Assembly: GCA_900320765.1 (NCBI GenBank)
Contig: ONTN01000012.1
Coordinates: 4,286-20,632, forward strand
Length of the DNA stretch: 16,347 nt
Origin: an uncultured Eubacteriales bacterium
GTDB taxonomy: Bacteria > Bacillota > Clostridia > Oscillospirales > Oscillospiraceae
Direction: 5' to 3'
Every line of letters starts with the position of its first letter. Within the stretch, counting starts at the first letter, position 1. Of this stretch, positions 1 through 7,227 are shown one piece after another. The notes under the pieces were generated by a model. The model was not told the DNA's origin, did not search any database, and saw only the letters and a program-made list of their open reading frames with translations. A program made the position numbers and the translations under genes.

Positions 1-858
1 AAGAACCCGACGAGGGCTAAGTACGAGAGCATAAAGATCCCCGGAGACAACGGCGGAGAGGACGGCGAGCATTGGTACGTTTACGCCGTCAAGAACCAGA
101 CCGGCTACCGCGTCCGCGTTCTCTACAAGGAGTATTACAACTATAAAAACGGCTTCTACGCGGTCCACCTCTTCGGCACCAACCAGCACGGCCAGGATAT
201 CTTCGCCTGCCTTGCCTCCGGCGCCAGACTCTCGTTCATCCTTTCGCTCAGCGTTTCGATAATCAACTTCTTCATTGGAGTTATCTGGGGCTCCGTCTCC
301 GGCTACTACGGCGGAGCGACCGACCTTATCATGGAGCGAATAACCGATATTCTTATATCTATCCCGTTCATCGTCGTTGCGACCCTGTTCCAGATGCACC
401 TGGCGGATAAGGTGGGCTCATTCGTAAGCCTGCTGTTCGCATTTATAACAACGGGGTGGATAGGAATAGCAAGCCGCGTCAGAACGCAGTTCTACCGCTT
501 CAAGGGACAGGAGTATATCCTTGCCGCCCGCACTCTCGGCGCGAGCGACGGAAGGCTTATTTTCCGCCACATCCTGCCGAACTCCCTCGGCACGATCATC
601 ACGGGCACGGTACTTATAATACCCGGAGTCATCTTCTCCGAGGCGAATCTCTCGTTCCTAGGCATAGTGAACCTTGAAACGAGCGGAATCACCAGCGTGG
701 GCACCCTCCTTTCCGGAGGCCAGAGCTATCTCTCCAAGTTCCCGCACATGATATTCTTCCCCGCACTTTTCATCTCACTTCTTGAGATATCCTTTAACCT
801 GTTCGGCAACGGACTGCGCGACGCCTTCAACCCGTCCCTGAGAGGAGCTGATGAATAA
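1..858 (+). CDS. oppC: oligopeptide ABC transporter permease, OppC type (5' partial)
   Basis: This is one of the two membrane subunits of an oligopeptide importer. The frame is open from base 1, so the N-terminus lies outside the window and 285 residues are visible. The first ~58 are a polar, probably extracytoplasmic segment. The family-typical stretch GTNQHGQDIF (nt 175-204) precedes the transmembrane core. The EAA loop that contacts the ATPases starts at EYILAARTLGAS (about nt 511-546) and continues to RHILPN. The C-terminus is NPSLRGADE. The TAA stop (856-858) shares its last base with the ATG of oppD, so the two are translationally coupled. The long polar stretch before the core fits the AmiD/OppC subgroup of Gram-positive bacteria. 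The substrate cannot be told from the sequence; oligopeptides are inferred from the family. Function is secure and subgroup placement is likely. Confidence 0.93.
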   Translation, partial: KNPTRAKYESIKIPGDNGGEDGEHWYVYAVKNQTGYRVRVLYKEYYNYKNGFYAVHLFGTNQHGQDIFACLASGARLSFILSLSVSIINFFIGVIWGSVSGYYGGATDLIMERITDILISIPFIVVATLFQMHLADKVGSFVSLLFAFITTGWIGIASRVRTQFYRFKGQEYILAARTLGASDGRLIFRHILPNSLGTIITGTVLIIPGVIFSEANLSFLGIVNLETSGITSVGTLLSGGQSYLSKFPHMIFFPALFISLLEISFNLFGNGLRDAFNPSLRGADE

Positions 859-3002
859 TGGCGGAAGAAAAGAAGCTTGAAGTTAAGGATCTTAGAATAT
901 CCTTTACAACTGCAAACGGTAAGGTTCAGGCTGTCCGCGATATCAGCTTTGACCTCTACAAGGGCGAGACCCTCGCCATCGTCGGCGAGTCCGGCTCCGG
1001 AAAGTCCGTTACGAGCCGCGCCATAATGGGCATACTTGCCGGCAACGCCATCAAGGAGGGCGGCAAGATCCTCTACGGCGACAAGGACCTTATGAAGACC
1101 TCGGAGGACGAGTTCCACCGCATCAGGGGCGATAAGATCGCAATGGTCTTCCAGGATCCGCTCTCCAGCCTCAACCCGATCATGAGAGTCGGCCAGCAGC
1201 TCACCGAGGCCATGCTCTTAAAGAACAAGACCTCCCGCCGCGAGAGCAAGGTCGCGATGAACAGGCTCTTCAAGGCTCTCGACGAGAATATGACAGCCGC
1301 CGGCGTGGCTGACGCCAAGACTGACCTTGAAAAGTTCAAAAAGTTCGGTATCCGCCACTCAAAGCTTGAGAGCGAGTACACCGCCGCCCTCGATTATGCG
1401 AAGCAGGCACAGGCTGAGGCCGAAAGCGTAATCATTCACATTGAGAACAAGGCCGTGGATAAGCTCAGCCAGGATATCACCGACTTCTGCCAGGCCGCGA
1501 AAAAGTCCGTCTCCCACTTCGTTGTGAGAGACAGAGCCGCCGAGCTTGAAGCCCTTCTCGGCGATATAAAGAGCAAGACCGCTGAAGCGAAGAAGTCAAA
1601 GGATTACTCTGCCGTTCTCGAGGATTTCAAGAAGGCTAAGAGCATTCTTGACGAGGCTGTCAGCTTCGACGCGCCCAACACCTTCACCCTCGGCTACTAC
1701 CTCACCTTTGACGAGGACAAGATACCCGATATGCCCGTAGCCGAGCTCAACGAGCTTACGCACGATAAAACTGAAAATGAGTTTATGAATCCCTTTATGA
1801 GGAGAGCTGAAAAGGGCGTTCGCTATTCAAGCGAGAAGACCGACGCCGCCCGCCGTGAGGCGATAAGCATCCTCAAGGCTGAGCTTCCCGTTTTCGAGAA
1901 GGCCGAGCCCGACCGCAAGGAGTGCGAGGCCGCGGCCAAGAAGATGAAGGCCGCCGTTATCAAGTGTCTCGATCCCCTCGAGGTCATAAAGGACAGCGAG
2001 ACCCACACCTTTGAGAGCTCGATCGACTACGCAGTCGACCTCTATTTCGGAGGCTTCAAGAAGAACGCGAAGGAAGAGAAGCGCTTTACCAAGGCGACCG
2101 AAAAGCACGAGAAGGCGTCCCGCGGCGGCAAGACCCCCGATTGGGAGGTCATTCCCGCAAGCTATATAAACCTTGAGGCCGCCCATCAGGATATGGTGGA
2201 CACCGTTAAGGATATGATCGCCCACTTTGAGGCTCAGATTGAGGCGAACAAGAACGCTGACTTTGCCCAGCGCACCCTTGACATAGTGGATAACCTCAAG
2301 GAGCAGGAGCAGAATTCCGTTTACCGTATCACAAAGAGCGTCGCGCGCGAGAAGGCCATCAAGCTGATGGAGAGCGTCGGTATCGACGAGCCGCGCCGCC
2401 GCTTCCGCCAGTACCCCTTCGAGTTCTCCGGCGGTATGCGCCAGAGGATAGTTATCGCCATCGCGCTCACCGCGAACCCCGATATCCTCATCTGCGACGA
2501 GCCGACGACCGCTCTCGACGTTACCATCCAGGCTCAGATCCTTGAGCTTATCAATAACTTAAAGCGCGAGCGCGACCTCTCCGTCATCTTCATCACCCAC
2601 GACCTCGGCGTCGTCGCCAATATGGCCGACCGCATCGCCGTTATGTACGCGGGCAAGATAGTTGAATACGGCACCGCCGCGGACATCTTCTACGATCCCG
2701 CGCACCCCTACACCTGGGCGCTCCTTTCCTCCGTGCCAGACCTCGATACCAAGGAGAAGCTCCAGAGCATACCCGGCACGCCTCCCAATATGATCTATCC
2801 GCCTAAGGGCGACGCCTTCGCGGACAGAAACGTGAACGCCCTCGTTATTGACTTCGAGATGCAGCCGCCTATGTTCAAGATAAGCGACACGCACTACGCC
2901 GCGACCTGGCTCCTCCATCCGGACGCGCCCAAGATCGAGCGCCCGAAGATCATAACCGAGCGCATTGAGAGAATGCAGAAAAAGAGAGGTGAGACGAAAT
3001 GA
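858..3002 (+). CDS. oppD: oligopeptide ABC transporter ATPase OppD/AmiE type with ~365-residue insertion
   Basis: Nucleotide-binding subunit of the peptide importer, 714 residues where OppD/DppD proteins usually have about 320-360. Walker A is GESGSGKS (43-50), the Q-loop is MVFQDP (Q99), the signature is FSGGMRQR (523-530), Walker B is DILICDEPT (542-550) and the H-loop is His581. Between about residues 130 and 495, after the Q-loop and before the segment leading to the signature, lies a Lys/Glu/Ala-rich, probably helical insertion. The rest aligns in register with ordinary OppD. The C-terminal domain (GDAFADRN, then KISDTHYAATWLLHPDAP) has the form I recall from Streptococcus/Lactococcus AmiE/OppD, where the four cysteines of the DppD-type iron-sulfur motif are absent. 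The frame is uninterrupted and base composition does not change, so a frameshift or recent fusion is unlikely. The gene overlaps oppC by 1 bp and oppF by 4 bp. Confidence 0.9.
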   Translation: MAEEKKLEVKDLRISFTTANGKVQAVRDISFDLYKGETLAIVGESGSGKSVTSRAIMGILAGNAIKEGGKILYGDKDLMKTSEDEFHRIRGDKIAMVFQDPLSSLNPIMRVGQQLTEAMLLKNKTSRRESKVAMNRLFKALDENMTAAGVADAKTDLEKFKKFGIRHSKLESEYTAALDYAKQAQAEAESVIIHIENKAVDKLSQDITDFCQAAKKSVSHFVVRDRAAELEALLGDIKSKTAEAKKSKDYSAVLEDFKKAKSILDEAVSFDAPNTFTLGYYLTFDEDKIPDMPVAELNELTHDKTENEFMNPFMRRAEKGVRYSSEKTDAARREAISILKAELPVFEKAEPDRKECEAAAKKMKAAVIKCLDPLEVIKDSETHTFESSIDYAVDLYFGGFKKNAKEEKRFTKATEKHEKASRGGKTPDWEVIPASYINLEAAHQDMVDTVKDMIAHFEAQIEANKNADFAQRTLDIVDNLKEQEQNSVYRITKSVAREKAIKLMESVGIDEPRRRFRQYPFEFSGGMRQRIVIAIALTANPDILICDEPTTALDVTIQAQILELINNLKRERDLSVIFITHDLGVVANMADRIAVMYAGKIVEYGTAADIFYDPAHPYTWALLSSVPDLDTKEKLQSIPGTPPNMIYPPKGDAFADRNVNALVIDFEMQPPMFKISDTHYAATWLLHPDAPKIERPKIITERIERMQKKRGETK

Positions 3003-4069
3003 GCGAAGATAACAGAGAAGTCCTGCTCAAAGTAGAGCACCTTTCCATGTACTTCGGCAAAGGCAACTTCGTAAAGAAGGCCGTCAACGACGTCTCCTTC
3101 GATATAAAGAAGGGCGAGGTATTCGGCCTCGTCGGCGAGTCCGGCTGCGGCAAGACCACGACCGGAAGAACGATAATCCGCCTTTACGACGCCACCTCAG
3201 GCAGCGTATATTTCAAGGGCCAGCGCATAGTCGCCGGTATCGGCTCATACGTTTCCGAGCTCAAGGCTCTCCGCGCCGAGAGAAAAACCGCCGACCCCGC
3301 GAGGCAGGCGAAGATAGACGAGCGCGTAACCGAGCTCAGAGCCGAGATCGCCAAGGCGAAGCACGATCACAAGCACGCGAAAAAGGATCTCGTTACCAAG
3401 ATCCAGATGATCTATCAGGACCCGATCTCCTCCCTCGACCCCCGCATGACGGTCAAGGAGATAATAGCCGAGGGACTTAAGATCCAGGGCGTTAGGGATA
3501 AGAAGCTGATTGAGCAGAAGGTATTCGAGATGCTCGAGACCGTCGGCTTGGTTGCCGAGCACGCCACCCGCTATCCGCACGAGTTCTCCGGCGGCCAGCG
3601 CCAGCGTATCGGCATCGCTCGCGCCATCATAATGAACCCCGAGATGATAATCGCGGACGAGCCTATCTCCGCCCTCGACGTCTCCATCCGCGCCCAGGTC
3701 ATCAACCTTCTGAACGACCTGTGCAAGAAGATGGGGCTTACGATCCTCTTCATCGCGCACGACCTCTCCGTTGTAAAATACTTCTCCGACCGCATAGGAG
3801 TTATGTATTACGGAAATATGGTCGAGCTTGCCGATTCCGACGAGCTCTTCCGCCATCCGCTCCACCCCTACACCCGATCCCTCCTCTCCGCTATCCCGCT
3901 GCCCGACCCCGAGACGGAGAAGAACAGAACGAGGATCCGCTACAATCCGCTTACGGATCACGAGTACACCACCGAGGAGCCGGAGTTCCGCGAGGTTCTC
4001 CCGGGACACTTCGTCCGCTGCACAGAGAAGGAATTCGAGCAGTATAAGAAGCAGGTTGCAGAGTCGTGA
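2999..4069 (+). CDS. oppF: oligopeptide ABC transporter ATPase OppF/AmiF type with ~50-residue insertion
   Basis: Second nucleotide-binding subunit, 356 residues, expected to pair with OppD under the OppB/OppC permeases. Walker A is GESGCGKT (46-53), the Q-loop is MIYQDP (Q140), the signature is FSGGQRQR (196-203), Walker B is MIIADEP (216-222) and the H-loop is His254. Between Walker A and the Q-loop, at about residues 78-130, is a charged helical insertion rich in Lys, Arg, Glu and Ala that most OppF proteins lack. It lies at a different point of the fold from the OppD insertion. The C-terminal stretch REVLPGHFVRCTEKEF resembles the tail of Gram-positive AmiF/OppF. The ATG overlaps the oppD stop in an ATGA, and the stop overlaps the next start in a GTGA, so all four cistrons are coupled. 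Confidence 0.93.
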   Translation: MSEDNREVLLKVEHLSMYFGKGNFVKKAVNDVSFDIKKGEVFGLVGESGCGKTTTGRTIIRLYDATSGSVYFKGQRIVAGIGSYVSELKALRAERKTADPARQAKIDERVTELRAEIAKAKHDHKHAKKDLVTKIQMIYQDPISSLDPRMTVKEIIAEGLKIQGVRDKKLIEQKVFEMLETVGLVAEHATRYPHEFSGGQRQRIGIARAIIMNPEMIIADEPISALDVSIRAQVINLLNDLCKKMGLTILFIAHDLSVVKYFSDRIGVMYYGNMVELADSDELFRHPLHPYTRSLLSAIPLPDPETEKNRTRIRYNPLTDHEYTTEEPEFREVLPGHFVRCTEKEFEQYKKQVAES

Positions 4070-4503
4070 TCGATAGGAACGCGTCAAAGCCCGTGAAAAA
4101 GAGGGCGTGGATAAAATACGCCGTCGCCTTTCTTATCGGAGCCGTTATGTCCGTTCTGATCCTCTGGTCGCGCGGAGCGTTTGCCGCTCCGCTAACTGCG
4201 CAGGAGCTTCAGCTCCACCTCTCCGATGCCTTCTTTATAACCGGCGTTCTCATCTTCGCCGCCGGGGCATTAGTCTTCGTATCAAGAAACGGAGCCTTTG
4301 ACATCTTCACCTATTCGGTGAAGTACGTCCTTAGCTTTATGAGAAAGACGCAGCCGGGCGAAAAGAGGGAGAGCTACCACGATTATAAGGAGAGGCTTGC
4401 GGCGAAGGATAAAACGCCCTGCCTTTTCTTGATAATCACCGGGCTGGTTTTCATTATGGCGGGCGCCGTATTCGCCCTTATGTTTATGGGCGCGGCAATA
4501 TAA
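4066..4503 (+). CDS. DUF3899-like small membrane protein
   Basis: 145 residues with three predicted membrane segments (about 16-35, 52-73 and 117-142) and a cytoplasmic-looking basic loop between the second and third. The pattern LSDAFFITG, then LVFVSRNGAFD, then SYHDYKERLA matches my memory of DUF3899, a Firmicutes membrane family of unknown role. The start is GTG at 4066, inside the oppF stop (GTGA overlap), which supports translational coupling. No later start is better placed. As last gene of the opp operon it could be an accessory of the transporter or merely co-transcribed; nothing in the sequence decides this. Confidence 0.8.
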   Translation: MIDRNASKPVKKRAWIKYAVAFLIGAVMSVLILWSRGAFAAPLTAQELQLHLSDAFFITGVLIFAAGALVFVSRNGAFDIFTYSVKYVLSFMRKTQPGEKRESYHDYKERLAAKDKTPCLFLIITGLVFIMAGAVFALMFMGAAI

Positions 4504-4519
4504 TTCCAAAAAACGCTTA

Positions 4520-4548
4520 TCGGCGGAGCCTCGCTCCGCCGATTTTTT
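4520..4548 (+). terminator. Rho-independent terminator after the opp operon
   Basis: A perfect 10-bp GC-rich stem, TCGGCGGAGC (4520-4529) with GCTCCGCCGA (4533-4542), has a 3-nt loop and is followed by six T (4543-4548). It lies 16 nt after the DUF3899 stop and only 11 nt before the ATG of the HAD phosphatase gene. Confidence 0.9.
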
Positions 4549-4559
4549 GAGGTGTGAAT

Positions 4560-5348
4560 ATGAAAAGACCGAAGCTTATAGTTTCTGATATCGACGGTAC
4601 GCTGATACCATACGGCTACGGGGCTCTGCCCTCGGACTTTGCGGAGACGGTGCGCGAGCTCGGCAGAAAGGGCATAATATTCTGCCCAGCCTCCGGAAGG
4701 CAGTATCACTCGATGCGAGTCCTCTTCCATGAGATAGCGGACGACCTCTACTACATAAGTGAGAACGGCGCTGCCGTCTACGGGAACGGACCTGAGGAAG
4801 GGGCGAAGCTCATCTCAAAAACGGAGATACCGCGCGAGACCGCCCTTCAGATTGGGCGGGATATCGAGGCTATCGACGGCTCGTACGTGATCATCTCCGG
4901 CATAAGCTCGAGCTATATTCTCAAAACCTCAGAGAGCCTGTTCGCAGTCCCGATGCGCGGGCTCGGAAACAAGCTCACGATAGTCGACAGGGTGGAGGAC
5001 ATAGCCGAGCCGATAATAAAGCTCGCCGCCTACTGCCCCGGAAATCTTGACGAGGCGGGGGACATCCTGCGCCCCAAATGGGCGGACAGGGTCAATATGG
5101 CCTGCGCCGGCCCGACCTGGTGGGACTTCACGCTCGCGGACAAGGGGAAGGGGCTTATTGCCCTCATATCCGAGCTCAGCATAGAGCGCGACGAGGTCGC
5201 AGCCTTTGGCGATAACTGGAACGACGCGCCTATGCTCAGGGTCGCGGGCGCGCCCTATATAATGGAGTCGTCCTCCGACGAGCTCAAAGGCATTTTCCCG
5301 AACCATTGCCCGAACGTGCTCGAAAAAATAAAGGAGCTCACAGCCTGA
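4560..5348 (+). CDS. HAD-superfamily hydrolase, Cof/type IIB phosphatase
   Basis: 262 residues. Motif I is DIDGT (10-14), with Asp10 the expected nucleophile and Asp12 the general acid/base. Motif IV is GDNWND (217-222), which holds the Mg2+ ligands. The long cap between them fits the Cof-type C2 (IIB) class, which usually dephosphorylates sugar phosphates or cofactors such as FMN or PLP. The actual substrate is unknown. I chose the ATG at 4560 over an in-frame GTG at 4554 because GAGGTG (4549-4554) sits at proper distance from the ATG and overlaps that GTG. The RBS directly follows the T-tract of the preceding terminator, so transcription comes either by read-through or from a promoter close to the end of the DUF3899 gene; a TATAAT lies at 4499-4504 with a poor -35. 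Confidence 0.88.
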   Translation: MKRPKLIVSDIDGTLIPYGYGALPSDFAETVRELGRKGIIFCPASGRQYHSMRVLFHEIADDLYYISENGAAVYGNGPEEGAKLISKTEIPRETALQIGRDIEAIDGSYVIISGISSSYILKTSESLFAVPMRGLGNKLTIVDRVEDIAEPIIKLAAYCPGNLDEAGDILRPKWADRVNMACAGPTWWDFTLADKGKGLIALISELSIERDEVAAFGDNWNDAPMLRVAGAPYIMESSSDELKGIFPNHCPNVLEKIKELTA

Positions 5349-5375
5349 GTAATAATCCGTCCCGCCGCTCATATA

Positions 5376-5401
5376 CTTGACTATGAACTACGGTCAAGGA
5401 G
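5376..5401 (+). promoter_or_regulatory. possible RBS-occluding hairpin before the SSB-like gene
   Basis: CTTGAC (5376-5381) can pair with GTCAAG (5393-5398) over an 11-nt loop. The right arm overlaps the Shine-Dalgarno AAGGAG (5396-5401), which lies 9 nt before the ATG at 5411. The stem is only 6 bp, so any effect on translation is speculative. Confidence 0.3.
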
Positions 5402-5410
5402 CTGGTACGG

Positions 5411-6013
5411 ATGGATAGAGTTAACGACAGGGCTATGCTCGTGGGCAAGGTCGCGGCTGAGCCGGAGCTTTCGCATACCGGGCGGGACGGGGAATACTAC
5501 CGCTTTCCGATAGACGTAGAGCGGCTCTCCGGAACTGTGGACAGGGTAAACGTGATCGCAAAGGGTGAGCTTTTAGAGTCCTTCAAGCTTAATGAGGGCG
5601 ACAGCGTCAGGGTCAGGGGCGAGATGCGCTCGTTTAATAACCGCTCCGGCGTCGGGGCAAAGCTCGTTATCTACGTTTTGGCGCGGGAGCTCGAGTATTA
5701 CCGCGGCGAGCCGGAAAATGAGATTTTTTTGAGCGGCACTATCGTTAAGCAGCCGATATACCGCAGAACGCCGATGGGGCGCGAGATATGCGACCTTATG
5801 CTCGCCGTTCAGCGCAGATACCACAGGAGCGATTACCTCCCCGTGATCGTTTGGGGCGCGAGGGCGCGCGAGGCCGCAGAGTGGAGGGTCGGCGACCGGG
5901 CGGAGCTAGTCGGAAGGCTCCAGATGAGAAAGTACATAAAGAACGAAAACGGAACGGAGACGGAGAAGACAGCTTACGAGATCTCCGCCTCCGAGATAAG
6001 CCTATGCGAATAA
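5411..6013 (+). CDS. single-stranded-DNA-binding-like protein with two OB folds in tandem
   Basis: 200 residues that read as two SSB-type OB domains in a row, about residues 5-97 and 103-198. The first has LVGKVAAEPEL, then RVNVIAKGEL and GDSVRVRGEMRS. The second has FLSGTIVKQPIYR, then YLPVIVWGARAREAAE and GDRAELVGRLQMRKY, which is close to the core of a normal SSB. There is no acidic DDDIPF-like C-terminal tip as in housekeeping SSB, so partner recruitment through that tail is not expected. The start is set by AAGGAG at 5396-5401. The gene follows the HAD gene by 62 bp and is probably co-transcribed with it. The role could be in DNA repair or replication, or as an accessory SSB; the domain call is firm and the role is not. 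Confidence 0.75.
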   Translation: MDRVNDRAMLVGKVAAEPELSHTGRDGEYYRFPIDVERLSGTVDRVNVIAKGELLESFKLNEGDSVRVRGEMRSFNNRSGVGAKLVIYVLARELEYYRGEPENEIFLSGTIVKQPIYRRTPMGREICDLMLAVQRRYHRSDYLPVIVWGARAREAAEWRVGDRAELVGRLQMRKYIKNENGTETEKTAYEISASEISLCE

Positions 6014-6017
6014 TAAT

Positions 6018-6048
6018 ATCGGCAGCCGATATCCGGCTGCCGATTTTT
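6018..6048 (+). terminator. Rho-independent terminator after the SSB-like gene
   Basis: An 11-bp stem, ATCGGCAGCCG (6018-6028) with CGGCTGCCGAT (6034-6044), is followed by T residues (6044-6048). It lies between convergent genes. On the minus strand the hairpin is followed by an AT-rich run (rc of 6008-6017), so it may also end the met/mscS operon, though less efficiently. Confidence 0.85.
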
Positions 6049-6059
6049 GATATTCAGAG

Positions 6060-6398
6060 TTAAATTTTGTCGTCCGTATCCCCGTGCTCCTTTTCTTCCT
6101 TTATCTCGTGGCTGAGAAGAAGGGAGAGGGCTATCCGGATTGCTACGAGAGCGGCGACGATGATTATATCGGAAAGGTCGTGGGTTATCACCGTGCGGAG
6201 TATCTCGCCGCCAAGAAGAAAACCGAGGGAGAGGGAAAACCCGTGCGCGAGGACGAGCTTCGTGTTGATCTTCGGGGTAAAGAGGGCGATAAGACCCTTT
6301 ATAAAGGCGTATGCGAGGATACCGACGCCGATTATCTCGGTTATCAGTATTATCCACTCCGTGACGACTTGCAAGAGCTCCTGAAGATTTTTAAGCAT
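6060..6398 (-). CDS. DUF1622-like membrane protein
   Basis: 112 residues with three hydrophobic segments (about 14-37, 48-66 and 76-97) and a short acidic cytoplasmic tail. The series LAHGFSLSLGFLLGGEILRTVI, here with GGEILRTV as core, followed by DLSDIIIVAALVAIRIALS matches the DUF1622 family as I know it; its function is not established. The ATG (6398 reading leftward) overlaps the stop of the upstream MscS-like gene by 8 bp, so the two are translationally coupled. That placement could mean the two membrane proteins work together, but no direct evidence shows it. Confidence 0.82.
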   Translation of the reverse strand: MLKNLQELLQVVTEWIILITEIIGVGILAYAFIKGLIALFTPKINTKLVLAHGFSLSLGFLLGGEILRTVITHDLSDIIIVAALVAIRIALSLLLSHEIKEEKEHGDTDDKI

Positions 6399-7224
6399 CC
6401 TTCTTCATCTCCTGTTCTACTATGTGCAGATTCAGATGGTCGTAGGTCATCGTTACTCCGTCCTCGCGGAAGGCGTAATATATCCTGCGGGTAACGGCGT
6501 ATTTAGTGCTGAGGAACTGTGAATTCGGCGTAAAAACGTAGAGCTTGTATTCAATGCTGCTGTTGCCGTAATTCTGAACGAAGGCGATTGGCTCGCGCTC
6601 CTCGTCGATAACTGCGTCCGCCGTCTTCGCCGCCCTGATGAGCGAGGCAATGACCTTGTCCGGCTCGTCCTCGTATGACGCGCTGGCGGAGATCTCAACT
6701 CGCCTTATCGCCGCATCGGAGTGGTTTATAACGAGGGAGGAGGTCACCGTGCTGTTCGGTATGTAGACCGTCTTTTTATCAGACGTGTTCAAAATGGAGT
6801 AAAAAAGGCTGAGCTTTTTTACCGTGCCTGCGACGTCGCCGATCTCAACGTATTCGCCGACCTGTATAGGCTTCGTGCCGAGGAGAGTTATCCCCGCAAA
6901 AATGTTTTCCAAAAGGCTTTGAAGCGAGAGGGAGAGAGCGACACCGGCAACGCTCAGGATCGCGACGAGGCTCGTAACGGGAACGCCGAGCCTGTCAACG
7001 GTAACGAGAATTATCACTATCCAGAGGACGGTGTTTATGGAGGCGTTTAAAAAGCTCTTTATGCTGGCGTCGAGCTTGACCCTCTCCATTACCCTTTTGA
7101 AAAGCTTGAGAATGAAACGCTTTACTATTACGAGTATAACGAAAAGGAGAAGAGCAGAGAGAATAACGTAAAGGTTCAGATTGCCGACGACTACGGCCTC
7201 AAGCGTCTTTTTGAATTCCTCCAC
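6391..7224 (-). CDS. mechanosensitive ion channel, MscS family
   Basis: 277 residues, close to the 286 of E. coli MscS. Three membrane segments (about 18-38, 60-78 and 82-112) include the Gly/Ala-rich pore helix (SVAGVALSLSLQSLLENIFAG region). They are followed by the beta domain (VGEYVEIGDVAGTVKKLSLF, then VYIPNSTV) and a short C-terminal alpha/beta domain. The protein should release osmolytes on hypo-osmotic shock. The start is GTG at 7224, reading leftward. An AAAGGA RBS lies inside the 3' end of metA and the intergenic gap is 3 nt, so the gene depends on the metY-metA transcript. No pore-blocking substitutions are obvious. Confidence 0.92.
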   Translation of the reverse strand: MEEFKKTLEAVVVGNLNLYVILSALLLFVILVIVKRFILKLFKRVMERVKLDASIKSFLNASINTVLWIVIILVTVDRLGVPVTSLVAILSVAGVALSLSLQSLLENIFAGITLLGTKPIQVGEYVEIGDVAGTVKKLSLFYSILNTSDKKTVYIPNSTVTSSLVINHSDAAIRRVEISASASYEDEPDKVIASLIRAAKTADAVIDEEREPIAFVQNYGNSSIEYKLYVFTPNSQFLSTKYAVTRRIYYAFREDGVTMTYDHLNLHIVEQEMKKDA

Positions 7225-7227
7225 AGC

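Noticed and set aside
1247..2345. OppD insertion as a frameshift or fused foreign gene
   Set aside because: The frame is continuous, both flanks align to OppD, and base use is like the rest of the operon.
3245..4087. 280-codon open frame on the minus strand across oppF
   Set aside because: It is a GC-driven antisense shadow of a gene with all ABC motifs on the plus strand; no RBS and no family likeness.
4554..4559. GTG start of the HAD gene at 4554
   Set aside because: It overlaps the Shine-Dalgarno that serves the ATG at 4560.
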